DNA of 64,000 bases from NCBI GenBank assembly GCA_018902385.1, contig JABSSW010000061.1:124001-188000 (forward strand). The letters are read 5' to 3'. A model generated the notes under the pieces. The model was given only the letters and a program-made list of their open reading frames with translations. It was not told the origin of the DNA and did not search any database. Positions 50,482-61,311 of this stretch are shown piece by piece. The position numbers and the translations under genes were made by a program. The DNA is from Physcia stellaris (lineage: Eukaryota > Ascomycota > Lecanoromycetes > Caliciales > Physciaceae). Position 1 is the stretch's first letter. Every line of letters begins with the position of its first letter.

Positions 50482-50945
50482 CCTCCCACGCATGGGTAAG
50501 GGGAAAGAAAAGGCGAAGCGGTTAAGAAGAGAAGAGGGAAAAGGAGAAGGAAAGGAAAGATGAAAGGAAAGAGGAAGTGGAATTGGAAGAAGCAGAGGGA
50601 GAGCTCCAAGGTCCGCCCAGCGAGAAACAACGTCTTCAATTGAAACAAGTGCACAATTCCTAGCACGCCTCAGTTTCTTCCTCGTCTTTTCGCAGCAATT
50701 CGTGTTTCTTTGCACTTAGCTCTCCTTCGCAGCCGACGAATGACCACGTTGGAGATCGCTTCCCTGGAAAGAAAACTATGCCCTGTATAATAATTCCAAT
50801 ATTCTGGATTGCCACCCAGGTGCCAGACACGGCAGGTCAAGAACAGTGGCGATCCTTCAGGCTTCCAAAACTCGCTATCTGTTCAATTAGGTCGAACTGT
50901 ATCCCTAGTACCAGATAAGGTCAATTGCATCAGCGATCGATAATT

Positions 50946-52610
50946 TCACTGACCCAGGCCAATGTCGACGTCAATCTTTCCAAAATGCTTCAAAAACCTT
51001 CCCCAAACGGCTTCCCCTTTCTCGCCCATAGCAACAGGCCACAGAACCCTCCCAGCCCCATCCTCAAAGCCAATCGGACATTCGCCAACAACGCTCCTCA
51101 TTTCCGGCGCTGCGCTCATGAAACCCGGATCAACACTATTGATCGATATCTTATGCTTTTTCCAAGCCGTTGCAGCTTCCGTTTGGGTGATACTGTTCAA
51201 TGCTGCCTTCGACATATTTGTGTGTACGTGCTTGCCGTTCTTCGCGGAGGAACTTGGTGTTCGTTCAAAGATTCCTTCACGGGATGAAATATTGAGGATA
51301 TAGCCCGCTGGCACGGATGAAAACGTGGGAGACGGAGGTGATGTTTGCTCAGCAGCAGGGTCAGTTTTCCGAAGCATGAGGGGCATGAGTTCTCGAGTCA
51401 GGATCATAGGAACTAGTGAGTTGACAGAGTAGGCAGTGATAAAGTCTTCATAGGGGATCTCGGTGAGGCTTTGTACCCATGAGGATGGACCAGTACTCAT
51501 GGTAAGATCTCCTGGAGTATCCGTCTGCTTGTCTGGAAATGATGTAGCGTCTGTTTTCTGGGAGGTGTAGCTATTCACAGGCGACCTATTATCGACATTT
51601 CCCGCGCTGGCCTCGAGCAGACCCCACGGTGCCGTGGTACCACCTCGTACCCGAGGGCTGTAATCAATATCGCAGATCAGTGTACCCGAACCTGAGTGCT
51701 TCAGACTCTTTTCGTTCGCTATTGCCTTCTTCTCCGCTGCCACTGGATCTGTCAATGTTTGCGCAGCGTTGTTAACCAAAACGTTCAAGTTGCATGGTCC
51801 CCCATCATTTGCCCAGCTTTTCAATATCGCTTTGATTGCTGTCACTAACCGAAACACGTCGACGGCGGTCCTAAAGTCAGCACCGACGACTCTTAGCCGA
51901 TGGCGCCAGAAGTCCCAGTCGTGTTGCTCGCAATATCGCCTTGCTGTATCTTGCGGGTACCGAGATGTTACAATTACGCTTGCACCACATCGAAGAAGCC
52001 GTAAGGCGGTGTGAAAGCCGAGGTTGATTCGACCTCCAGTGACCACAGCTGTCTTTCCCTTTAGATCTAGGCTGCTGGGTAAGGATAGCTTTGATTCAGC
52101 AACGTTGAAAGCCCCGCAAGGTTTACAGAGCGAAGGATAGAGATGATGTGGATCTTTCAGCACGAAGCAGCAGATGTAACACCTTTTCCTTGACCTCAGT
52201 GGAAAGTGCCGCCCTCTCTCACCCATTGAAGATCGTGATGTAGTTGTCTTTAGGAATACATCCTCGTGCTCATCATTCAAAGACTCTTCCGGTTCCCCAT
52301 TGGCACAGCTAGGGTCTGTACCTTCCGAACAATAGTCCGATCCTGTCGGTACTCGACCTTGCCGGTAGTGAGCTGCAAAAATGACGGTTGAAAATGCATC
52401 CTTTTTCGGAACACTCATCCTCGTAGAAGCCGATCTTATTCGCAAGGCTCCTTCGAGTTCAGAGGCATCGAAAACACTGGCAAGGGCTTCATGAAGGGAC
52501 AGAGGTTCCACCTGACGGTCCGTATGCCTGACAGTGGAAGAGTCGCCATCAATCATTTCTCTCGATTCAGGCAGAGGCGACATCTCTTGCCTCCTGTCCG
52601 TATGACTCAT
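50946..52610 (-). CDS. Atypical SDR oxidoreductase with N-terminal Cys4 motif
   Basis: Intronless frame from ATG 52,610, 554 aa. A disordered ~140-residue N terminus leads to RCYICCFVLKD...LCKPCGAFN, a CX2C...CX2C pair (Cys144, 147, 162 and 165) likely to bind zinc. The Rossmann fold follows: TAVVTGGRINLGFHTALRL (TGG at ~191), VLVNNAAQTL, NISSREG with the Ser, and HTNMSKAALNSITQTE. At the Tyr position of YxxxK this reads Thr (TNMSK), which I believe is characteristic of this fungal/bacterial subfamily rather than a new lesion. Inserts of low complexity lie between strands. Function is unknown; NAD(P) binding is likely, while standard SDR chemistry is doubtful. Confidence 0.8.
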   Translation of the reverse strand: MSHTDRRQEMSPLPESREMIDGDSSTVRHTDRQVEPLSLHEALASVFDASELEGALRIRSASTRMSVPKKDAFSTVIFAAHYRQGRVPTGSDYCSEGTDPSCANGEPEESLNDEHEDVFLKTTTSRSSMGERGRHFPLRSRKRCYICCFVLKDPHHLYPSLCKPCGAFNVAESKLSLPSSLDLKGKTAVVTGGRINLGFHTALRLLRCGASVIVTSRYPQDTARRYCEQHDWDFWRHRLRVVGADFRTAVDVFRLVTAIKAILKSWANDGGPCNLNVLVNNAAQTLTDPVAAEKKAIANEKSLKHSGSGTLICDIDYSPRVRGGTTAPWGLLEASAGNVDNRSPVNSYTSQKTDATSFPDKQTDTPGDLTMSTGPSSWVQSLTEIPYEDFITAYSVNSLVPMILTRELMPLMLRKTDPAAEQTSPPSPTFSSVPAGYILNISSREGIFERTPSSSAKNGKHVHTNMSKAALNSITQTEAATAWKKHKISINSVDPGFMSAAPEMRSVVGECPIGFEDGAGRVLWPVAMGEKGEAVWGRFLKHFGKIDVDIGLGQ

Positions 52611-53403
52611 TGTGCCCAGGTAACTCCTAATACCGTTCACAACCCCTCATACTGCAGACATCGCACCGCGTGAGGCAAGTCGCCGCCTTTTTCGAGGAGA
52701 CATCTCGAAATTTCGCGACCTTCCCGAGAGTTGGCTGCTGGTACCATGGTAGCTAGAATACTGGGTATTTGACTGTTACGACACAGCTCTTGATCTTTGC
52801 GAAGTTGTCTTGCGATTGACTTCGGGCTTTCGGTCGCAAGGAAGCCCTGCCATCGGGAAACAGTATTTGACATCTTACATGTTAGAAAGCTCTGTTCGAA
52901 GGTGAATTGAGGTATCGATACTGGACTGGGTTTCAGCAACAGTCCTGTCCTTGGCTTTTGCTGCCAATGGGGCGTGCTGCCGACCTCCTAAAATTAAACC
53001 GACCGGGGTTTGCACAGCCACACACAACGCGCTAGGTACGTGTCAGTTTCAGGGTAGATACTCTATTACGTACTCAAATCTCTGTCTTCATGCAAACGTT
53101 GAGATAATACTGGTGAGGGTGCACAGAAATCAGTGCATCAGGCCCACATAGATGATTGTACGGTAGTGGGCTGTGACTGACTAGGTGAATCACACCCGTG
53201 AGTCATACTCCAATGTTTGAGAAGGAGCCACCCATACCACTACTGAGAGAACCCAACGGCCAACAACTTCATAGACAGTACCCCCGACTAGGAAACCAAC
53301 CAGTCAACAGCTTTATCAGTATCGTGAATTGAAATTTATACTTTTGCAATAGGAAACTCTGTACTTTTTTGTGTATCTCGGCAGAGAGCGAATATTCGGC
53401 ATC
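52611..53403. other. Intergenic/promoter region
   Basis: Separates divergent genes. A minus-strand frame (52,637-52,872 from its ATG) ends 27 bases upstream of the SDR start and could be an upstream ORF. It has no recognisable content. Confidence 0.4.
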
Positions 53404-55288
53404 ATGTTCAGGGAGACACGCAGGCGTTCGATCCACTTTCTGATAGAGAGCTCCCAGCGTGCAGGCAGTAGGACACCAAGGATAGACGAATTCGTTGCAG
53501 AGCTCAGTAAATTCCCAACTGAAATCGTTCATAGCGTGCTCGACGATTTGCCTTTGAGGGCTATTCTCGACGTGGCGCAACATCACCACCATGATGGTGA
53601 AGTTACAGAGGATGAGGCCTACTCAGGGCTTCCTAACGATGAAGCTCGAAAGCAAGCTTCGTACTTCGATCATTGCGTTCTCACGCACTTGCGTCTTCAA
53701 TCATTCTTTCCGGAATTGAGCGAATTTGTTCGGCTGTCGTCGATATGGTCCGTGTACAGCGCCGGTAAGACCTTTCCGAAGTCTTGTGTTTCTTTCGTTC
53801 ATGCCTCTATTCCACCCTGACAGAGCTATGATTACCTGACATGAGACGGGATCACAAGATGATGTCTTTTTCATTCCATGTTCATATGCTTTCTGTCAAG
53901 AATGAGTACGCCTCTTATTACTGTGAATATGGTAATGGCGATACATGGAATGGCAAGTTGCACCACACCAGACCATGGGGCAGAGCAATAATATGTCTGG
54001 CTTTACCACTCGACGCTTACCTGGGTTTGGAAATGCTGACAAGACTTTCACCTACAGTATGTTGTTCAAGGGAAAACTACAAGCAGAAGCATCAATATAG
54101 ACCCCCTTGGCACAAGCTTTGTTTGCATCCCCTAAGTGATAAGATACAGGCTGGACTCGGGGTGTCAACATCTTGTCTCCGGAATGCACCGACCAGCAAC
54201 CAAATTGCCAACGAGCTTATTGATTTCATATACTCGATCGTCAAGCAATTCCACTCAGAAATACAGACTCTTGCTTTGTACACCGATAAGGCATTACCTT
54301 TACCTGAAGACTTATATAAGTCACTCAAGTACTGTGGGAAGTTTGACATACCATGGACTAATGTAATTGAGGCTGCAACACGCTTTAATGATCTTCGCTG
54401 TGAACAACTTTTTGGTACGTATATGCAGACCCATAACGCTCGTATCAGATAGACGATCCCCCGACACAGGACACTGCAATGGAACAATCTTCCACTTCAA
54501 TTTAGATTGCCCTGCTTTTTTTTGGGGGCCGGGCACTCGTTTGATAGGAACCAAATTGCTGATGTCTTGTATTAGGAATGGCTAAACTCTACGAAACGTA
54601 CCCCTCGCTGCTGAAAAAGGCTGCTGACCCAGCACAGACGCCGCGAAAGAACATCAAGCATATCACGGATCGATTCCTTGGGAATGCACGCCAGATCAAA
54701 AAAAGCAATCCATCTCACTGCTTCTATTACCTTCGGAACGAATTTGGTCGAGATTTGTTCCCCATCGTGCCTTTCGACTCCTTACTAGACCTATTCGTCA
54801 AGACCCTGGAGCGGTACCCGATTAAGTCAGTGAGGAAGGTACGAGTTCCGAGCAGTAACACAACGGCAACTCGAGTAGAGAAAGACATGGACGGGCTGGA
54901 ACTTCAGCTTGCAAGGACAAGTCTAAACACGTCTGTATCCGCCGGCGAAGACGTATACCCAATAGCGATTCGTGAAGCCATAGAATTAGCGATCCTGGGT
55001 CTTCCGTACGTTCACGTACCGTTCAGGTCCTTGAGTCTTGATATTTCGCCTAAAGTACCAAGGACGAAGTATACACCCTACTCAGCAAAGCCATACCAAT
55101 CCGTGTCTCCTAACGCGCAATGTTTCTTCACTTCGCCCTACCACGCGCATCTGAAGGACTGTTATGCGGAAGATAAATTGGTGGAGACTACAGAACACCG
55201 GATGGCTCGACCGTATGATGAGCGGGAGCTAGAGTGGTTGGAAGCGTTTTTGAAGGCTTGTGATTTCATGATGAAAATGAACTTGTGA
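53404..55288 (+). CDS. F-box-like protein (multi-exon; internal splicing uncertain)
   Basis: The first exon starts at ATG 53,404. An F-box-type helix pair sits at about residues 35-60 (LSKFPTEIVHSVLDDLPLRAILDVAQ is the region), followed by a leucine-rich stretch. It likely ends at a donor GTAAGA near 53,766. Further coding segments lie at about 53,870-54,414 and 54,578-55,288, the last joined by a probable intron GTACGTA...TAG (54,415-54,577). The C-terminal exon is a hydrophilic 230-residue domain ending DFMMKMNL. I could not join exon 1 to the middle segment in frame with simple GT-AG introns, so there is either an extra intron or a defect. F-box proteins act as SCF ubiquitin-ligase adaptors. 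Partners are unknown. Confidence 0.55.
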
Positions 55289-55791
55289 GGTAGCGCGGCG
55301 CAATTTTCAACGCACGTCGACCCGTCATCGGCGCGAGCAAGCCGAGTCTCGAGCAGCTGAGGCTTCAGTTCTGGCGTTCTCCGAGATCGAGGATCAGGGT
55401 ATATAATAGATCCAGACACACAAGTCTACCTTAGAGAGGTCTTGGGAACCAGACCATAGTCTTTCTGAGCTTTAACAATTCTAGCATCAGATATTGTCCA
55501 GTCCTACTATGCCACCTAAGCTCTTTACATTCTGCTCAGATAGAGTTCAAGGGTTAATTGGTAGTCAACCCGTTGTGACACACCGAGATGACTCATAAAA
55601 CCGTGAAGTCAACAAAAAGAAACTTTTCACCACAAATACAAAGGCTTTGTTCCCCAGGTTATAAAGATTTTTTTAACAAAGCTTTGAATTCACTTGAAGA
55701 TTGATTAAGCCAATTTATCTCCCCAACTAAACTGTTTGCCAAGAATTTTGATACATATCGCCAGTTCTTCAAATTTTCGACGAGTATCAAG
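55289..55791. other. Intergenic
   Basis: Terminator region of the F-box gene and AT-rich promoter region of the next gene. No supported gene. Confidence 0.5.
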
Positions 55792-56712
55792 ATGTCACCC
55801 CCAGCACGACCCGACGCAGGCGTTCTAAACTCTGTCTCCTTCCCCATCCGCTTCAACGATAGCAACGAAGAATCTAGCGTTCAACAAAATCCCAGCCCAC
55901 GAGCCGAACAATTTGTATCACTCGCAGATCTCAGATCAAGTCTTCCAGCCTCTTGTGATCTGGTAGATTACGTCAGAGGACCATCCCATTATCTATCTTA
56001 CTCATACGTCCCGCATGCGCTGCCTCCCCCAACTCCAGCTCCTGGTCCAAGTCCGACATGGTTTCCACCATACACCCCTTCCGGGACTCCTAGATCGCAA
56101 CAACTGATACCACCTCCTCCACCTCACAACTTCCAGACCCTACCACCGCTTTATACCCTCACAGCCAGCGCCGAGGCACCGCATTTACGCGTTACCATGC
56201 AACCTCCAGTCAGCGCCACGGGTCCAAACAGCGCAGTCCTGCATTCAATTCCTTTTCCATCTGCACCCATCAACCCTGGGGCTTTCATGAACGGTCACAA
56301 CCCCTCATCCCCGAGTTCAAGTGGAGGCAGTAGCCCAGACGTAGATATGGCAGATGAACTCCATGAAAACCTCGCCCAGCTGTCTCTGTACCCCAGCGCC
56401 CAATCTCTCAATCATGAGCTCGAGCAGATGTGTCTGGACACTCCACCACAACAGGAAGAAGCGACTGTCCCGATGTGCAACAATCAGGACTGTCCGGTAC
56501 CGGAGCCCCATGCTGAAGGTGTGTACCGCTTCAACGGGGAACTGTACCAGCTGCGAGACTGGTGTGCTAATGGGATTGCCAGGCGAGTCTTCGGGAATAG
56601 TAACCCGCCGCCGAGGCTTTGGAGAGCTTTAGATGCGTTGGCGCAGGGTGCGGGGACTTGGGAGGATGCAAAGGCCGTGGGGGGGTTTCAGGGTGCGCAT
56701 TATGTGGGATAG
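55792..56712 (+). CDS. Proline-rich protein with C-terminal Cys motif
   Basis: Intronless, 306 aa from ATG 55,792. Residues ~70-160 are dominated by Pro, Ser and Thr (several PPP runs). A short acidic helix (PDVDMADELHENLAQLSL) follows, then a compact end with CNNQDCPVPEPH and a Tyr/Leu/Trp-rich segment (YRFNGELYQLRDWC). Four Cys/His candidates could bind a metal, but the pattern is not one I know. No signal peptide or membrane segment is present. The disordered-plus-small-domain layout suggests a regulatory or scaffold protein, with function unknown. Its stop lies ~110 bp from the transposon end at 56,823. Confidence 0.65.
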   Translation: MSPPARPDAGVLNSVSFPIRFNDSNEESSVQQNPSPRAEQFVSLADLRSSLPASCDLVDYVRGPSHYLSYSYVPHALPPPTPAPGPSPTWFPPYTPSGTPRSQQLIPPPPPHNFQTLPPLYTLTASAEAPHLRVTMQPPVSATGPNSAVLHSIPFPSAPINPGAFMNGHNPSSPSSSGGSSPDVDMADELHENLAQLSLYPSAQSLNHELEQMCLDTPPQQEEATVPMCNNQDCPVPEPHAEGVYRFNGELYQLRDWCANGIARRVFGNSNPPPRLWRALDALAQGAGTWEDAKAVGGFQGAHYVG

Positions 56713-56822
56713 CGAGGTTGATACTTTGTAATGCGGGGAGCAAAGCTACATTGGGCGTTTTTAGGGTCTTTGTTTTGGGTTTTAGGATTGTGATTGTTTA
56801 GCACGGACATCAATAGGTAATA

Positions 56823-56924
56823 GGGGTATTCAGACATCTCGTTTGCAAAACTCGACCCATAAGCCCATAATGGCCCATGATGGCCCATATGGCTCATATG
56901 GGCCATAAGATGTCTGAAACTTCC
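56823..56924. repeat. MITE-like hairpin at the left transposon end
   Basis: TTCAGACATCT (56,829-56,839) is exactly inverted as AGATGTCTGAA (56,908-56,918). The similarity extends to a 17-bp terminal pair with 4 mismatches. Between them lie palindromic ATGGGCC/GGCCCAT motifs (four within 56,862-56,905). It may be a ~102-bp MITE of the same family, or the structured subterminal region where transposase binds. Confidence 0.65.
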
Positions 56925-57264
56925 ACATAAACAAGATTTTCGATTCAAATCATATATCGATTAGTAATGATTTTTTGACGATTTAATATTTTGCATTTTA
57001 ATTTTTTGATTCGTGCGTTTTTTCGCTAAATGTTTCGTGTTTCAAATTTTTTGCATTGAAAACAATTGTTGAATTATGTTTCGACGTAACGAGAAACAAC
57101 GTCAAATTCACGATTTATGAAATTTATTCGTTCAATTCATGAATTTTCATGATTTTTTTGATCAAATCACGATACAATGATTGTGTATGTATCACGTTTT
57201 GCAAAATCAACGATATTTACAATTTCGAATTCGAATATCGAAATTCAATTGAATTTCAACGATT

Positions 57265-58145
57265 TTGTTTGATTTATTCGATGATCGTTTTCGCAAATTC
57301 GTTCGTATGAATCGAAACACGTTCAAAAAAATGTTTGAAATCATTGAAAATGATTCGATATTTTACAACAACTCGTACGCGCAACAAATTTTCGTTAATT
57401 TTCAATTTTCGATCGTTTTGCACAAATTAAATCATGATGATATTGAATGCGATTACAAAAACGTCGCAAACGTTTGAAAAATTTCGAAAAATCATGTATA
57501 TGATTGTACGAGAAAAATAATTTTAACATTAAACAACAAAAAAAATCAATACGTCAAATGATTCGACGTTTCGAAACGTCGATATAAAAATATAAAAAAT
57601 GATTATCGTGCAAAATTTATCGATTGTATAAACAAAATGAACGATATCGATATTTTTTTTGTGATTAAATCAAAAAATATATACGATAAAAAAATATTTT
57701 TCAACAAAAAAAAACGATATGTCATGAATTTGTGTGTTGTTTGCGATTTCAAAAAAAAATAATTTACATGTTTATTGATTGATTTAATTTTCAACATAAC
57801 GTTCGAATTTGATTTACAACAAATTTTAACAAACGATTTGAAAAATACTTTGATCATCGAAAATATTTTTTGATCGATAATGCATATTTCAACATCGCAC
57901 ACGTTATTTTTTTTTACAAAAAATTGCAAACGAAAATAAAAAAAAACAAACGTTTTAACAAAAAATTGTTCAATATTCGCATTGATATCGAACACGCATT
58001 CGACATTTTCAAAAATCGATAAATCAATTTGACGAATTTGCGTTTGTTTTTGTACACGAAATTTCAATACGAATACATAATTCGATGAATTATCGCGTGT
58101 GTAATTTTACACAACATATTGATATCGTTTCAAAATACATGAAAA
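57265..58145 (+). pseudogene. DDE superfamily endonuclease (HARBI1/PIF type) remnant
   Basis: Plus-strand translation shows the family layout interrupted by TGA and frame breaks. The N-terminal helices read FVRMNRNTFKKMFEII, followed by FSIVLHKLNH and NVANV* with TGA. A central KKRYVMNLCVVCDFKKK (57,711-57,761) matches the conserved strand region after the first catalytic Asp in DDE_Tnp_4. A C-terminal FNIRIDIEHAFDIFKNR block (57,977-58,020) corresponds to the region of the last acidic residue. Pro, Gly and Trp are absent here too. The opposite-strand ORF at 57,603-58,067 is a shadow. It is clearly dead. Confidence 0.78.
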
Positions 58146-60740
58146 AAAAAAAATTGATGAACAAAAAAGAAAATAAAAACATGACGAAATTTTTTTTGAA
58201 ATATTCAAACAAAAAACGCAATTGAAATTCGATAAAAAAAAATTTCTGAAAAACGTAATATTAGAAATAAAATTCGCAAAACAAATGTAATGAAATCGAA
58301 TTTATATCGAATGTTTTCGCACATAAAAATTGATTGAACGTTTTTTGATTTTTTTTTTTTGCGAAATTGTAATAAATTTATGTTATCAATACATCATCAA
58401 TTTTTTTGTGTGAAAAATTTTGATATTGCGTAATTTATGCGTCAAAAATGAAATAATTTAATGTTAACGATCGTTTCAATACAATCGAATTTATCGAATT
58501 TAAAAAAATTTGAAAAGATTTCGACAACATCTTTTTGCGAAAAACATAAAGTGATTTTTTTCGAATTTTTCGTTTTCGATTGAGAGCGAAAAAATCGATT
58601 ATTGTCGTAAATATCATGATATGTTCATTTTTAATCAATATGTTTTGTAATATGCTTTTCGTTTTGCTATGTTCAATTCAACATATCGTGTAAATTTTCG
58701 ATAAAAATGAAAAAAAAACGAAAAAACATCGAATCGAAAACAAAATTTCATAAAAAATCAAACGTTAATTTTGTTTGTATAATGACATTAATTCATCGAA
58801 ATGCGTGTTATTCGATTTTTTTATTTTTCAAATCGTTTTCGAATTACGAAATTTATTGTCAAAATTTACGTCGCAATAAAAAGTTGAATCGTGTTAAAAA
58901 TATTTTCGTAAATTGTTGTTTGAATTTACTGTTCAACGATAAAAAACAAATGAATTTATTGTTGTTGAAAATGTGAAAATGAATTGAAAAAATAAAAAAA
59001 ATAAAAAAAAATAAAAACGATCAAATAAATTTACAAACGAAACATCATTTCGCATCGTACATTGATTTCAAATATTTCGAATTCGTGATATTTGAAACAA
59101 CATATCAATTGATTTAACGTCATCAAAAATCGTGTAAGATTTGTTGTGAATTTGACATGCTAATAATACAAAAATTTTTTTTCTTTCGTTTTTTTTCTGT
59201 TTCGATCGAAATTTTTTTTTTTTCCGTTTCGATCGAATATTCTTTTCTGATACAATTTACTCAATCGTTGAAATTATCAATTTTTGAATCATACGATTTC
59301 AATTCACGAAATCATGATGCGAATTTCGATTCAACGTTCGAATTCAAATCAACACGTTTTTGCAATTGAATTTTTTGATTTTTCAAAATTTGTAATTGAA
59401 TTTGTCGATCGAACATGATCGTTTCGTGTTGTTGATTTCGTTGTTTCATTTTTTATTGAAATTGAACGTTTTTTTTTCGCGTTTTCGATCGAATTGATTT
59501 CGTCGTTTTTTTATTCAATTCATTTTGTGCTAAAACAAATTTGACGTTTTGAAATTTGATTTTTACAATGACGTCAATCATGAATTTTTCAATGATTTTT
59601 CGTTTTTTTTTTAATCGTTTTTCGTCATTATTTGATTCGATGACGCGAATCGTTTTGACGATCGTTGTTTTTTGAATTTTCGTCAAACGTTTGAATTTGA
59701 ATTTGTCGATTTTGAAAATTGCAAAAATATTCGATTTGAATTTTGCAAATTTGACAACGACGATAAAAATTTGAATCGTTGTGACAAATTCGAATTCGAA
59801 AATACGTATAATCGTGTTTACGTTTTCAAAAATATCGTCGACAATTACAGTTTTTTCGATGATTGTTTTTTTTTTCAATTCGAAATTCGTATTATTTTCG
59901 ACATTTTTTTTTTTGCATCGTTGTCAAATTATTTCAAAAAAATGATTTCTCGATTGTTTTTTTGTGTGATTTTTTTATTGATTTTTTTTTCGTTTTCAAT
60001 CGTCGACGTTTCGTTCATTTTTTCATTTTGTGTATTCAATGATTTCAAATTTCGACGATTTGATCGATTTGATTTTGAAAAATACGAAAACGTTACGTTG
60101 AATTTGTCGTCGAGAATTTTTTCGAATTCGTAATATCACGAACACATTTCGAGAATTTTGTTTTTAATCGTAAATGTTTTATCGATGTTTATGTTTTTTT
60201 TTGAATTTGATTATGATCAATAACGTTCAATTTTCAATTCGTGTGTTCGACGATTTTTTTTGTTTTTTTGTATTTATTCATCATGTTGTTTATTTTCTCA
60301 TTCAGTTTTTTATGATTGACGTTTTTTTTCGTCGAAAAATCACAATTTTCGAAACATCGTTTAGCGAAATTAATTTTGATTTTTTTGACATAACGATTGA
60401 CGTTATCGACGATTTTAGTTTTCGAATTTCGATAATTAAATCATTCAACGATAAATTTAATATTATCGTTTTTTCAAATGCAACGAAAATTTTCAATTTC
60501 GACGATTGTTTTTTTTTCGACGACGATTTTTTTAATTGTCAAATTGAATTTTTTTGCACGATCAATGTCAATGTTGAATTTTTTCGCAAAATCAATGTTG
60601 AACTTTTTTGCACGAGTCATGATAAATAAATTACGAAAATAAAAACACAAACGAAAACAATAATGTTGATGAATTAAATTTATTTACATAAATCACATCA
60701 ACAAAACAATTAAAACATCAAAATCACGTTAAAAACGTCA
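58146..60740. other. Hypermutated transposon interior
   Basis: No recognisable protein. A Lys-rich minus-strand frame (59,453-59,878) and Phe-rich plus-strand frames (59,672-60,629) are compositional. Short 24-29 bp repeats built on TTGAATTTTTTCGCAAAATCAATG lie at 60,545-60,616. Confidence 0.6.
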
Positions 60741-60917
60741 TTTTATGAACTCATTATCAGTTCACATATGTGACACATATGTGAAAAAGTAATATCGAAA
60801 GCACTTTTTCACATATTCGCATATGAACTTATAAGCACATAAGTGAATCTCTGTTATGTGTCAAGAAATGTGCTTATGGGTCCATATGGATCGAAAAACG
60901 AAATGTCTGAATATTCC
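60741..60917. repeat. Right subterminal palindromes of the DNA transposon
   Basis: CACATATGTG occurs twice (60,763-60,772 and 60,774-60,783). GTGAAAAAGT (60,781-60,790) is inverted as ACTTTTTCAC (60,803-60,812). CTTATAAGCACATAAG lies further right. These unmutated, structured sequences are typical of subterminal transposase-binding regions. Confidence 0.7.
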
Positions 60918-60972
60918 TAATGGTTTCACTATCAATCTGCCTTCATTGAAATATGATGTAAGCAAATTGCAT

Positions 60973-61311
60973 TCAGTGTAATATGTACATCACTTGCAAA
61001 ATCCGCTGATATCCAGCTAAGCTAGTCCAAAAACAAAAGATCCTACCCCGTCCTCTCTCCCCCATCCATACACAAAAACCACCTTCACCATCTCCCTCCC
61101 GCGTCCCCCCGCTCATGCATCCCCCTCTCTCCCTCGAGTTTTCCCGCTCATAAGCCTGCTCTTCACAAATCGGACACTGTTCTCCAGGATCTGGATCAAC
61201 ATCCTCATCCCTTTCTCGGCGACAGACGCCGAACTCGAAATCTTCGCAGCGTTCGTGGTCGATTATGCAGTGACCGCAGGGGGAGAAGTAGATTTTTAGT
61301 CGTTTGCACAT
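60973..61311 (-). CDS. Small Cys-rich, RING/zinc-ribbon-like protein
   Basis: A 112-codon frame from ATG 61,311. The first 50 residues hold spaced metal ligands: MCKRLKIYFSPCGHCIIDHERCE, a Cys at GVCRRERD, and CPICEEQ after an acidic linker. That resembles the short zinc-binding proteins found singly in many ascomycetes. The rest is Gly/Arg/Glu-rich and may be intron or untranslated sequence, since its composition changes after residue ~60. The gene starts only ~390 bp from the transposon end. Function is unknown. Confidence 0.55.
   Translation of the reverse strand: MCKRLKIYFSPCGHCIIDHERCEDFEFGVCRRERDEDVDPDPGEQCPICEEQAYERENSRERGGCMSGGTREGDGEGGFCVWMGERGRGRIFCFWTSLAGYQRILQVMYILH

Larger units (their letters stand above)
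56823..60917. mobile_element. Degenerate DNA transposon with HARBI1/PIF-like transposase remnant
   Basis: The ends form a terminal inverted repeat: GGGGTATTCAGACAT at 56,823 and the complement of GGAATATTCAGACAT ending at 60,917, with further similarity inward to about 45 bases. Both ends abut TA (56,821-56,822 and 60,918-60,919), a possible 2-bp target duplication. The interior (56,930-60,740) is as hypermutated as the 1-28 kb block and lacks CpC, CpT, ApG and GpG. The terminal ~100-180 bp keep them. The transposase remnant is at 57,265-58,145. The remaining 2.6 kb may hold the second gene typical of Harbinger elements, but it cannot be recognised. Confidence 0.8.

Noticed and set aside
28501-56800. 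A secondary-metabolite gene cluster built around the two SDR genes
   Set aside because: No polyketide synthase, peptide synthetase, terpene synthase, P450 or pathway regulator is recognisable. The neighbours are unrelated surface, glycosylation and F-box genes.
57603-58067. 154-codon minus-strand ORF
   Set aside because: It lies opposite the transposase remnant, whose plus-strand translation matches the DDE family. The minus frame is a shadow.
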